A stretch of DNA of 41,952 bases from an uncultured Gammaproteobacteria bacterium. GTDB lineage: Bacteria > Pseudomonadota > Gammaproteobacteria > Arenicellales > Poriferihabitantaceae. The stretch lies in assembly GCA_937992195.1 (NCBI GenBank), contig CALKKV010000019.1, positions 1 through 41,952 of the forward strand, in the 5' to 3' direction. A program made the translations under genes and the position numbers. The notes under the pieces are model-generated. The model saw nothing but the letters and a program-made list of their open reading frames with translations, had not been told where the DNA came from and did not search any database. Shown here in pieces: positions 1 to 8,150 of the stretch (its first letter is position 1; each line of letters starts with the position of its first letter).

Positions 1-660
1 GCTGCTGCGGATCTTTCCACAGAAGTCAGTGCTGATCGTAAAGCGGCCTCCGCGGTATTGGTGCAGCATTATCGAAACAGCCTCGATCTCAAACCGCAGC
101 AAAGCCCGGTGGATATGGGTGAAATCATGTCCCACCTTCGAAAGACACTGCCGCGGGATACGATCGTAACCAATGGTGCGGGCAATTTTGCAGATTGGCC
201 AAACAGGTTCTATAGCTATCGCGGAATGAGAACCATGCTTGCACCTGTTTCAGGCTCGATGGGTTATGGTGTACCCGCAGCGATTGCCGCAAAAATTGCG
301 TATCCCGATCGCACCGTAGTATGTTTTTCCGGGGACGGCGATTTTCTAATGAATGGTCAAGAGCTGGCCACCGCGATGCAGTATCAAACGAATCCGATTT
401 TTCTGGTCGTGAATAACAACAGTTATGGCACCATTCGAATGCATCAGGAACGGGAATTTCCAAACAGAGTTAGCGGCACCGATTTAGTCAATCCAGATTT
501 TGCGGCATTCGCCCAATCATTTGGTATGGATGGCGTTGTAATTGAACAGACTAGTGATTTCTTTACTGCATTCGATAATGCGCTATCGTCGAAGAAACCA
601 ACATTACTGGAGCTGCGGGTTGGTGAAAACTGCCTGGGTCCGGACAGAATTCTTTCCTAA
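1..660 (+). CDS. Thiamine-pyrophosphate enzyme of the acetolactate synthase-like family, C-terminal part
   Basis: The frame is open from base 1, so the gene is cut by the left edge and only 219 residues remain. The piece carries the TPP-binding signature: a GDG motif (GDGDFLMNG) followed about 25 residues later by an Asn pair (VVNNNSYGTIR), which in this superfamily holds the diphosphate and Mg2+ of TPP. The protein ends with a normal short tail (GPDRILS). Only the C-terminal TPP domain is seen, so the substrate (pyruvate, a 2-oxo acid, sulfoacetaldehyde or other) cannot be decided. It lies upstream of the PQQ dehydrogenase on the same strand, about 100 bases away, but nothing proves a shared transcript. 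Confidence 0.85.
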   Translation, partial: AAADLSTEVSADRKAASAVLVQHYRNSLDLKPQQSPVDMGEIMSHLRKTLPRDTIVTNGAGNFADWPNRFYSYRGMRTMLAPVSGSMGYGVPAAIAAKIAYPDRTVVCFSGDGDFLMNGQELATAMQYQTNPIFLVVNNNSYGTIRMHQEREFPNRVSGTDLVNPDFAAFAQSFGMDGVVIEQTSDFFTAFDNALSSKKPTLLELRVGENCLGPDRILS

Positions 661-675
661 CGCTGTTTGGAGTTG

Positions 676-692
676 TCAGGAAATAATCCTGA
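676..692. repeat. Short inverted repeat between the TPP enzyme and the PQQ dehydrogenase
   Basis: TCAGGA and TCCTGA form a perfect 6-bp dyad around a 5-base spacer, 16 bases after the stop of the TPP enzyme. There is no T-run after it, so it is a poor intrinsic terminator. It could be an operator or a chance dyad. Confidence 0.25.
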
Positions 693-759
693 GGTATTGT
701 AGTTAACAGAGTTGAGCGGGGGGAACACATACACTTCTGTTCTTGCTATCCGACCTGCA

Positions 760-2559
760 ATGCTCATGTTTTTCCTACAATTGAATTTCCGTGAAACCTT
801 TCTCAAATTTTTTGTTTTCATCTTCCCGGTTATATCTTGGCTTGGGGTAGTTGCAACCGTTGATGCAGAAACCGATGGCTGGCCGCTTTATGGTCGGGAA
901 CATAATAATCAGCGATATAGCCCCCATGCGGAAATCAATAGCAAAAATATTTCTAATTTAAAGTTAGCCTGGAAGTATAAATCGGGTAAGAAGAATACCT
1001 TTCAAAGTAGCCCTATCGTGCTCGGGAATGTGATGTATGTGACGCTGCCATTCAATGATGTGGTTGCGCTGGATGCACAAACTGGGGAAACAATTTGGCG
1101 GTATAAGCATGAATTGCAAAGCGATAATTTTTGTTGTGGGCCGGCAAACCGTGGGCCGGCAGTTGCTGATGGCAAGGTGTATACCGTCACTATTGACGGC
1201 CGGTTAATTGCATTAGATCAACATAGCGGCAAGGTGATTTGGGATAACCAAATTGCAGATATTGACGCCGGGGTTAAAGAAAGTACGAAAGCGGTAGTTG
1301 ATGTAAAAGAGTTTTCTGGAGCGGTACAAACAGGACAAACCGGTTACAGCGCAAACCTGGCTCCTCAGGTCTACGATGGTGTGGTTTATATCGGCATTAC
1401 CGGGGCTGGTTATGGACTACACCTCGAGCAGGAACAAGAAGGTGAGTCAGTGCTGTCTGTGGGGAGTTTCTCAGGGGGAGGCCATGGACTGCGGGGGTTT
1501 GTCGCTGCATTTGACGGCGAGACAGGAGAAGAGATCTGGCGCTGGTATAGCGTTCCTGAAAAAGGCTGGGAGGGCGATTGGACCACCCAGCTTGATTATG
1601 GCCCGAAACTAAATCGCGATATCGCGAAGGAAAAAGCGCAGTTCAAAAAGTATAGTGACACCTGGAAGCTGGGAGGCGGATCGGTTTGGACAACCCCTGC
1701 AATCGATGCAGAGCTGGGGTTGATGTATGTGGGTACCGGCAATCCTTCGCCGCAAATGGACGGCTCTACCCGACCCGGTGACAATCTGTACACCGTGAGT
1801 CTTGTTGCATTGGAACTTAAAACTGGAAAGGTTCGATGGTTCTATCAACAGGTGCCCCACGATCGATGGGGATACGATGTAGCAAGTCCACCTGTACTGT
1901 TCGATTATGTGGAAGATGGTGAAGTTGTGAAAGCTATTGGTCAAGCGAGCAAGCTGGGCTGGTTTTTTATTCACGACCGCAAAAATGGCAAACTGCTGAG
2001 AAAATCAGAGCCCTTCATTAAACAGGAAAATTTATTTGCTTTGCCCTCCGAAAAAGGAACCCGGATTGTCCCCGGAACCCTCGGAGCAACTTCCTGGTCA
2101 CCGGTGGCGATGAACCCAGATAGTCAAACTGTCTACATTGCGGGTATCTATCAACCGTCAGTCTTCATTTCAAGAAAGCTGACCCCCAGACCAGGACACC
2201 CGTGGGAAAGTTATACTTTCTTTCAGAAAACTGCTGAAGACGACAGGGGTACGTTTACCGCCATCGATGTGCGGAGTGGCGCTATTCGATGGCAGAACAA
2301 GGTGTCGGAGCCAATGGTGGGCGGCGCGCTGGTTACCGCGGGTGGTTTGGTATTTGCCGGTGAGGGGAATGGTGCTTTTAATGCCTATGACAGTGAAACT
2401 GGTGCGCTTCTATGGCAATACCAGGCTCCCTATGGTGTTAATGCACCAGCGATTTCCTATCGCGTTAATGGCCGTCAATACGTCACTGTTTCTGCCGGCG
2501 GTAACAAGCTATTTGGCTATGAAACTGGTGATGAGGTGTTGACCTTTGCGTTGGATTGA
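760..2559 (+). CDS. Divergent PQQ-dependent dehydrogenase (quinoprotein, eight-bladed propeller), secreted
   Basis: A 599-residue periplasmic quinoprotein of the methanol/ethanol dehydrogenase superfamily. The ATG at 760 (or 766) is preferred over a TTG at 712 because it puts a hydrophobic signal peptide at the N terminus, cleaved near TVDA/ETDG. The vicinal Cys pair that contacts PQQ is present (FCCGPANRG, residues 125-126), as are GTGNPS (Asn328) and several tryptophan-docking propeller repeats. Two residues that are near invariant in active family members are changed. The metal-ligand Glu of the usual GGEFGVRG stretch is Gly (GITGAGYG or GGGHGLRG). The catalytic-base Asp of PHDEWDYDG is Gly371 (PHDRWGYDV), while the Asp two residues on (Asp373) is kept. 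About 20 extra residues, rich in Glu, lie around 215-240. It faces mxaL tail to tail with a 43-bp overlap. The family is certain; catalytic activity and substrate are not. Confidence 0.85.
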   Translation: MLMFFLQLNFRETFLKFFVFIFPVISWLGVVATVDAETDGWPLYGREHNNQRYSPHAEINSKNISNLKLAWKYKSGKKNTFQSSPIVLGNVMYVTLPFNDVVALDAQTGETIWRYKHELQSDNFCCGPANRGPAVADGKVYTVTIDGRLIALDQHSGKVIWDNQIADIDAGVKESTKAVVDVKEFSGAVQTGQTGYSANLAPQVYDGVVYIGITGAGYGLHLEQEQEGESVLSVGSFSGGGHGLRGFVAAFDGETGEEIWRWYSVPEKGWEGDWTTQLDYGPKLNRDIAKEKAQFKKYSDTWKLGGGSVWTTPAIDAELGLMYVGTGNPSPQMDGSTRPGDNLYTVSLVALELKTGKVRWFYQQVPHDRWGYDVASPPVLFDYVEDGEVVKAIGQASKLGWFFIHDRKNGKLLRKSEPFIKQENLFALPSEKGTRIVPGTLGATSWSPVAMNPDSQTVYIAGIYQPSVFISRKLTPRPGHPWESYTFFQKTAEDDRGTFTAIDVRSGAIRWQNKVSEPMVGGALVTAGGLVFAGEGNGAFNAYDSETGALLWQYQAPYGVNAPAISYRVNGRQYVTVSAGGNKLFGYETGDEVLTFALD

Positions 2560-3533
2560 ACGTCTTTGGGAGAATGATCGCGTTTAGGTAGTAGACCTTT
2601 CTCTATAAGAAGCGGTAGCAAAGTATAAAGGTAGCCAAGGATAAACAGAGACAGCGCGAGGGTCAGAAGGTGCGGTCGAATATCCTGTTCAGAGTTTTTG
2701 GTGGTACCAAGATCACTGTCGGTCAAAATATTGGCAAGGTTACCGTTGTCTTTTAACCGGACATAGTCGAACACCGCTTCCGATGCCAATACTTTTAGAT
2801 AATCTTCTTTTAGGGACGACATGTGCTCCTTTCCCGTATAGTTTGGATTTTCGCTTACCCCAGTCATGCTCCTTCCTTCTTGAATCGCTTTAGTAAAACG
2901 ATCATATTGTTCGACATCATCTTTATGCCAGTAGCCATCTTTCTTTCCGTTGCTGTCATAGCGTGGTATTGGCCGCAATTTGTCTCCACCCACGCCAACA
3001 ATTAACCCCCAGTTTTCTTCCTTGTTGCTCTTAATTTTGAAACGCAGGTCAGGGTGAATTGGCGGTGATTCCTGTCCGTCAGTAAAAAACACGGCGGTCG
3101 GTCTTGGATCCATCTCTTCGCTGATTTCAATCGCCGAATGAATACCCTTTGCAACTTCGCTTTGTGAGCGCCATGCCATTTGCCAGTCCATGTAGTCCAA
3201 TATGTCGTCGAGTTCGGTAAAGTTCTCGCAGATTTTCACAGGGGTAAGCAATAGAAAACTTCGATGTTCCGTAAATATTGCGAATGCAATCTCTGAGTCA
3301 CAGTGCAGGCGTCCGATGACTTTGCGCAACTGGCTCTTAACCAGATCAATTCTTGTGGAAATTATTCCATCTAGGCTGACGTCTTCAACGCCCATGCTCT
3401 CTGTGATATCCACGACAAACATATATCGATGTACAGTGTGATTTACCTTTGCCACCGGGCGGGTCAGGCACCAGCACGCAATCAGTGCAGCAGCTATGGT
3501 GGTCCAAAAATACAGGGGTAGGCGCATACTCAC
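2517..3533 (-). CDS. mxaL: MxaL-like von Willebrand factor A protein
   Basis: A 338-residue membrane-anchored vWA protein, last gene of the mxaRSACKL operon. An N-terminal hydrophobic segment (about residues 5-23) precedes a vWA domain with a MIDAS variant DITES (Asp42, Thr44, Ser46, so Thr replaces the usual first Ser) and the downstream FFTDGQES stretch. A second membrane segment lies near residues 290-315. In methylotrophs mxaA, mxaC, mxaK and mxaL are needed for correct metal insertion into methanol dehydrogenase. The start is a GTG in a GTGA overlap with the mxaK stop, with an ATG two codons later. Identity rests on domain type plus the canonical gene order. The 3' end overlaps the PQQ dehydrogenase on the other strand. 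Confidence 0.82.
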   Translation of the reverse strand: MSMRLPLYFWTTIAAALIACWCLTRPVAKVNHTVHRYMFVVDITESMGVEDVSLDGIISTRIDLVKSQLRKVIGRLHCDSEIAFAIFTEHRSFLLLTPVKICENFTELDDILDYMDWQMAWRSQSEVAKGIHSAIEISEEMDPRPTAVFFTDGQESPPIHPDLRFKIKSNKEENWGLIVGVGGDKLRPIPRYDSNGKKDGYWHKDDVEQYDRFTKAIQEGRSMTGVSENPNYTGKEHMSSLKEDYLKVLASEAVFDYVRLKDNGNLANILTDSDLGTTKNSEQDIRPHLLTLALSLFILGYLYTLLPLLIEKGLLPKRDHSPKDVQSNAKVNTSSPVS

Positions 3534-4072
3534 GGCAGTTTCTTATACTCTTCGATAACGCCTCGGTTTTCTGGACTGCGCTCTGGCAATATGTCTTCTG
3601 GTACGTCTGTAACCAGTACGTCAGGGGCGATTTTTACCGCGATTTCGAGATTATATTTTGCGGGCCATAGGTCTTGATCTTCAGACAGCAATTTTCGGTA
3701 AATATGTTTGGATAATTCGATAAGGGGGTATGCACTTTCATCGTTTGTCTCATCGCTGTCTGTCAAATTTCGGATACCCTGCTGCATGTATATGTTCGCG
3801 AGATTAAACTGAATTTTATTTGCGGTGTCTTCAGAAGACTGATGTAACGTTTGATTATAGATCGTGGTGGCTTCTGAAAATTCGCCACCAATCTGATGAC
3901 GCCATGCTTTCACGAACTGACCGCTAACCGAATCGTCTTCCAAAGCGACAAAATTCTGAAGCTCCAGTTTTTGATTGTACTGTTCGATGCCGCGTTGTTT
4001 GACAAACAGATACCCTGAGCCGATCAGGCATAATATTCCGGGTAGCAACCAGATCAAAGATATACCCTTCAT
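3530..4072 (-). CDS. mxaK: MxaK-like membrane-anchored TPR-type protein
   Basis: A 180-residue protein with one N-terminal membrane anchor (about residues 4-24) and a periplasmic region resembling TPR helices (FSEATTIYNQ; IQFNLANIYMQQG). This is the MxaK layout: a small anchored scaffold of the methanol dehydrogenase maturation complex. The start ATG overlaps the mxaC stop in ATGA, and its own stop overlaps mxaL in GTGA, so translation is probably coupled through the three genes. The sequence is weakly conserved in general; position between mxaC and mxaL carries much of the assignment. Confidence 0.8.
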   Translation of the reverse strand: MKGISLIWLLPGILCLIGSGYLFVKQRGIEQYNQKLELQNFVALEDDSVSGQFVKAWRHQIGGEFSEATTIYNQTLHQSSEDTANKIQFNLANIYMQQGIRNLTDSDETNDESAYPLIELSKHIYRKLLSEDQDLWPAKYNLEIAVKIAPDVLVTDVPEDILPERSPENRGVIEEYKKLP

Positions 4073-5070
4073 AGCGCCTGCCTTATGCGGTAAGGGTTAA
4101 TAATCAGATGCATAATGATCAGCGAGAACAACAGTGCAATCAGGGTGGGATAAAGCAATCTGGTCATCTCGCGTCGAGGAATGACTTCGTTATAGAGAAT
4201 AGGTTGAGATTGAATTTGGCTGATTGCACGAATTGCATTTTCCAGATCGTCGGGATTCTCAGCGGTATACAACTTGTAGGGTGTAGCTAGTGACTCAAAA
4301 AAAAGATTTAAAACAATATGCGGGGAAAAAGAATCCTTAGTATCAATTGCCTCGGCATTATGTGAGCGAATAAAAATCCAGAAAAGAGACACCCGATGCT
4401 TTCTTAACAATCCTTTTATTTTGGCCCTTACGGGGGTATTCAATACGTCGCCACCATCAGATATGAGAAGAATATTACGTGAGCCAGTGTAAGGTTTTCC
4501 TTGATAAACGTTTAACGCGCCAATCAATGCGCTGCCAATATTTGTTTCTGCAAGGCCGCGTCCAATATCGCCGGCATTTACCGCCGCGTGCAATACTTCT
4601 GGTTTGTTGGTTATCGGCAGGGTTCGAATCGGTTTAGTGCTGAATACAGTCATTCCAAAGCGATCTTCATCTCGTTTTCCTACAAATTTCCCTAATATCT
4701 CTTTCGAAACATGGCTCTTCGATTTGTTGTTTGGGTCATTGTTAACAAGATTGGGGCGATTGGTTTTGTCGCTCGCATCACGAAAGGGTTCGTCCATACT
4801 TCGGCTGCGATCAAGCAGGATAACAGTGTGCGCTCCTTCTCCACTTTTGACTTGTTCGGTCTCTGGAATGTGCGGGAATGCTAGGATCAGTAGCACAGTA
4901 CAAATAGCCAGGCTTGCAAGCAGTTTATATGCGCGATCTATCCAGTTTGCCATTGGGTCTTCGGGTACCAAATTAACCGATGAAATAATTTGTTTTGCAT
5001 GGATATGGGTAAGCCAGGGAAGTAACGCCAGCGGTAAAAATGTGAGTATCCAGGGGTTTCCAAAAACCAT
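4069..5070 (-). CDS. mxaC: MxaC-like vWA protein (BatA-type topology)
   Basis: A 333-residue protein with two N-terminal membrane segments (about 5-20 and 48-66), a vWA domain with a perfect MIDAS motif DRSRS (Asp87, Ser89, Ser91) plus LLISDGGD, and a C-terminal membrane segment (about 308-326). This is the BatA/MxaC arrangement, with the metal-binding vWA domain presumably facing the periplasm. MxaC takes part in methanol dehydrogenase metal loading in methylotrophs. The start codon shares one base with the mxaA stop (TAATG), and the end overlaps mxaK by 4 bases. Confidence 0.84.
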   Translation of the reverse strand: MVFGNPWILTFLPLALLPWLTHIHAKQIISSVNLVPEDPMANWIDRAYKLLASLAICTVLLILAFPHIPETEQVKSGEGAHTVILLDRSRSMDEPFRDASDKTNRPNLVNNDPNNKSKSHVSKEILGKFVGKRDEDRFGMTVFSTKPIRTLPITNKPEVLHAAVNAGDIGRGLAETNIGSALIGALNVYQGKPYTGSRNILLISDGGDVLNTPVRAKIKGLLRKHRVSLFWIFIRSHNAEAIDTKDSFSPHIVLNLFFESLATPYKLYTAENPDDLENAIRAISQIQSQPILYNEVIPRREMTRLLYPTLIALLFSLIIMHLIINPYRIRQAL

Positions 5071-6002
5071 TAAGAGATCCCTTTCTCTGCGCGTTTACAG
5101 CGTTTTGCTAATTCAACAAGACGGTTGATATGGCTTACGCTATCTTGCTTCGCGTCAACTTCTGTCTTAGAGAAAAATAGAGATCGCGACTCTTCAAAGA
5201 ATTTGCGAATACCCTTCTCTTCTTTTTCAAATGCTTTATGCTGATCGAAAAACTGATCGAGCTCGGATTCGAATAGAGTGCGGCCAAACTGTTGGTTAAA
5301 CGCCTGATGGATCATGCGATGTGCCTGAAGATCGCTACCGGCGTCTTTTGTGTTTATCGATCCAATTTGTTCGATGGCGGCTGAGAAAGGGTGGTCTGCG
5401 GACCAGGTTTTAGCGCTCAACAGCAGTTTTCTGATGGCTAAAACCAATAAGCCGAGGCCGAGAACGAACAACGCCCATTTCAAATAAAAATATAACCGGG
5501 TTGAAATTGGCTCTGGTCCAAGTGGTGCCGCCAGTGTTACCTCCGTTTGCGTAATGTCGACAAAGTTTTTGGCTAGTCTACTGATATGTAACGAAACCGC
5601 GTGTATAAGAACCGGAAGTTTTTCATGTCCTTTTTCAACCGATAATTCGAATTCAGGAGTGTCTATGGTGTTTTTTTCTGCTTCGAAGCCGGAAATCTGG
5701 TAGTTCAGGACGAGCTTTGTATAGTTTGCCTCACGTTCAGTGGAATCCGTTTTCTCTATACTATCGAGCTTTATCCAGGGAGTAACAGCGCCCTCCTTGG
5801 GTGCCGAATCCATTCGTAATTCCATATCTTTGGCATACTTGATGTGTATTGTTTGCCGGATATTGTCGCCAACGTGATAGCCATAGTTGCGCGGGTTTTC
5901 AATCACTACGGAATGTAGTCTCTCCCCAGAAAATGACTGCATAGATGGGAGTATGCAAACTATAAAAGCCAGTGTTTTGATATTGGAAAGCAATAGTTTC
6001 AC
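5070..6002 (-). CDS. mxaA: MxaA-like protein, methanol dehydrogenase maturation
   Basis: A 310-residue protein with an N-terminal signal sequence (cleavage near QSFS/GERL), a beta-rich periplasmic domain of about 140 residues, one membrane helix (about 170-192) and a charged cytoplasmic tail rich in aromatic and acidic residues. That order matches MxaA, which in Methylorubrum is required for Ca2+ insertion into MxaFI. The GTG start overlaps the mxaS stop (GTGA), giving tight coupling. Assignment rests on topology and on the place between mxaS and mxaC. Confidence 0.82.
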   Translation of the reverse strand: MKLLLSNIKTLAFIVCILPSMQSFSGERLHSVVIENPRNYGYHVGDNIRQTIHIKYAKDMELRMDSAPKEGAVTPWIKLDSIEKTDSTEREANYTKLVLNYQISGFEAEKNTIDTPEFELSVEKGHEKLPVLIHAVSLHISRLAKNFVDITQTEVTLAAPLGPEPISTRLYFYLKWALFVLGLGLLVLAIRKLLLSAKTWSADHPFSAAIEQIGSINTKDAGSDLQAHRMIHQAFNQQFGRTLFESELDQFFDQHKAFEKEEKGIRKFFEESRSLFFSKTEVDAKQDSVSHINRLVELAKRCKRAEKGIS

Positions 6003-6847
6003 GAATAAAAGTAAGCGCTGACTTCGTCAGCATCAAAAGCTTTGTTGACTAGCAGGGGGCGCAACTGATGACTGGAAAAATAGTTCATCAAAGAAGCGTA
6101 AAATTCATTGCAGCGTTGACGATATTGCTTGAGCAGCTTCGGCCGGACAAAAACCTTTCTGTATTTTCCGGTTTCACTGTCGAGCAGAGATACAAGGCCG
6201 CGTTTGACATTCCCCGGCAGGTTTTGATCTCTGCCGATGACGACCGGAATAACATAATGGGATGCGAGAGAGTTCAGGGTTTCGGTAAGTAGCTCTCTCG
6301 GTAGCAAAAAATCCGATACGAGAAATACAATACTTTGTCTTGATCCAATCGTCGTATGGGCTTTCGGTAATGCCGTAGCAGAACCTCTCAGGCAATCTTC
6401 TTGCAGGTTTTCTACCAGTTTATCGATCTGACTGACGTCGCGGCTTAACGGCATTGACCGCAGCTGATCGATTTCGTCATTGCATCCAGTAAAGCTGAAT
6501 CTGTCGCCATAAGCGCGGGCAGAGAATGCCAGCGAGTGCGATAGATTCTGAATGATCTGCAACTTGTCTAAATCTGTTTTGGCCGAAATCGAAGCGGACA
6601 AATCAGCGATCACGTTGATCGAGATTGTCGATTTTTGGTTGAACGTTTTCACCATGATTTCGCCCATTGGATTGCGCAACGTCGCGTGAATATCTATGCG
6701 TTTTTGGTCCAGGGTCCTGATAAAAGTATCATGCTCTCTAAATACAAAGCCTTGTCCCTGCATCCGGCTCAAGTGTGCTCCAGGAAACACACTGTTATTT
6801 GAGCCTCTTGTTCGGTAGTGGATTAGTTTAGGCGTCGGGGAATCCAT
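5999..6847 (-). CDS. mxaS: MxaS-like DUF58 protein
   Basis: A 282-residue soluble DUF58 protein. The family hallmarks are visible: an N-terminal YRTRGSN-type region, the RNPMGEIMVKTF strand and a vWA-like fold with SINVIADLSASI near residue 80. DUF58 proteins pair with MoxR ATPases, and MxaS is the partner of MxaR in methanol dehydrogenase clusters. It begins 21 bases after the moxR stop and overlaps mxaA by 4 bases. The MIDAS-like stretch is ADLSAS, so the DxSxS pattern is intact. Confidence 0.84.
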   Translation of the reverse strand: MDSPTPKLIHYRTRGSNNSVFPGAHLSRMQGQGFVFREHDTFIRTLDQKRIDIHATLRNPMGEIMVKTFNQKSTISINVIADLSASISAKTDLDKLQIIQNLSHSLAFSARAYGDRFSFTGCNDEIDQLRSMPLSRDVSQIDKLVENLQEDCLRGSATALPKAHTTIGSRQSIVFLVSDFLLPRELLTETLNSLASHYVIPVVIGRDQNLPGNVKRGLVSLLDSETGKYRKVFVRPKLLKQYRQRCNEFYASLMNYFSSHQLRPLLVNKAFDADEVSAYFYS

Positions 6848-6868
6848 ATCTATGGCTTTCGTTTAGTT

Positions 6869-7891
6869 CTAGGGAGTAGAAATACGATTAACCAGTTGGC
6901 TCATAAAGTCAGGAATAATCTCCTGACGTTGCATTTCATAAACAGGTTTCAACATAATTCTATGGGCGAGGGTTGGCGTCAAAACTTCATGAATGTCTTC
7001 TGGGATAACATAGTCTCTGTCATTCAACCAGGCGTTTGCGCGAACGACCTGGGTCAACATGCTCATACCCCTCGGGCTAACACCAGCTTGAATCAGAGAA
7101 TCTATATTTAAGGAGTCGAGTGATATATCAAATTTGGATGGTGTCCTGGTGGCCTGACAAATATCGAGAATGTAGTTTTGCAGCGTTTCACTGATGGTTA
7201 CTGTGTTCTGGATAATGGAGGACATGCGATCCAGATCCTGATAAGAAAGTAAATTGTCTGGTAGCGCTGCAATCAATGCATCGGTATCGTGAAAACGAGG
7301 ATTCACCATTAGTTCGCGTTGGGTGTCTCTGTCTGCAGGAATCGCAATGTTTAATTCCATCAGAAATCGATCTTTTGCCGCTGAAGGTAGTTCGAATGTT
7401 TCTTCTTTTTCAAGACTGTTTCGATCAGCAAAAACCTGAACATATGGGAGTCGATACAAACGATTGAATGCCTGGATTTCTTTTTCTGCCATTACCCGCA
7501 GCAAAACTGAATGCACTTGCGGTCGCGCGCGGTTTATTTCGTTGAAGAAAAAGATCGTAAGATCTTCGCCGTGCGTGAGAATAGGTCCTGGGTCAACTTT
7601 GGGTTTTCCATTTTCATCGAGAAAGGTGTAGTAGACGAGATCGCTTGGCACAAGATCGATAGTGCCTTCGATACGGGCGTAGTTTCCACCGATGCATTGT
7701 GAGACGGCTTTTAATAAAGTGGTTTTTCCTACTCCAACATCACCTTCGAGCAATACATGCCCCCTGGTAAACAGGCTTAGACAGATCATTTTTATCGCGC
7801 GTTCCTGACCGAGGATGGCGCTTGACAATACCGATGAAAGCTCGAGAGTTTTTTGCTGGAAATCACTCAGCAAAGAATCATTTTTTTCCAT
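6869..7891 (-). CDS. mxaR: MoxR-family AAA+ ATPase of the methanol dehydrogenase cluster
   Basis: A 340-residue MoxR AAA+ ATPase, first gene of the operon. Walker A is GDVGVGKT (residues 50-57). The Walker B region reads IFFFNEINRARPQVHS (about 113-128), with Asn where most AAA+ proteins have Asp. The rest of the MoxR core (sensor motifs near SPRGMSML, and the lid) is present. MoxR ATPases act as chaperones with DUF58 and vWA partners, and here all partners follow directly (mxaS, mxaC, mxaL). The ATG at 7891 follows a modest AGGCGA site. The gene is transcribed divergently from the secreted protein at 8151, so the 259-bp gap must hold its promoter. Confidence 0.9.
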   Translation of the reverse strand: MEKNDSLLSDFQQKTLELSSVLSSAILGQERAIKMICLSLFTRGHVLLEGDVGVGKTTLLKAVSQCIGGNYARIEGTIDLVPSDLVYYTFLDENGKPKVDPGPILTHGEDLTIFFFNEINRARPQVHSVLLRVMAEKEIQAFNRLYRLPYVQVFADRNSLEKEETFELPSAAKDRFLMELNIAIPADRDTQRELMVNPRFHDTDALIAALPDNLLSYQDLDRMSSIIQNTVTISETLQNYILDICQATRTPSKFDISLDSLNIDSLIQAGVSPRGMSMLTQVVRANAWLNDRDYVIPEDIHEVLTPTLAHRIMLKPVYEMQRQEIIPDFMSQLVNRISTP

Positions 7892-8150
7892 ATGTCGCCT
7901 GTTTTCGCATTTATTGTTGTCAGTTGTTTGCTAGCTTTATGGAATTAATAGAGCAAGCCTCGAAACGCAGGGGCGACGTTGATCCCCGACCGTTTATTAA
8001 TCACATAAAAGATAAATACTATCCCAAAGGTAGTGGATTATCGGAGGGCCACTGCAAACCGAGAAAATTTCCCGAGTTCTTTAAATCTATCTTCCATCTC
8101 TCCCGAGGTCTCTATACTTGGTTTTTGTATAATTTTTGGCGTCCAAAGAT
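7892..8150. promoter_or_regulatory. Divergent promoter region of mxaRSACKL and the gene at 8151
   Basis: This 259-bp gap separates two divergent genes and must hold both promoters. A perfect TATAAT lies at 8128-8133 on the plus strand, but I see no good -35 box at 16-18 bases and the resulting leader would be only about 10 bases long, so the call is tentative. No clear dyad operator was found here. Confidence 0.4.
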
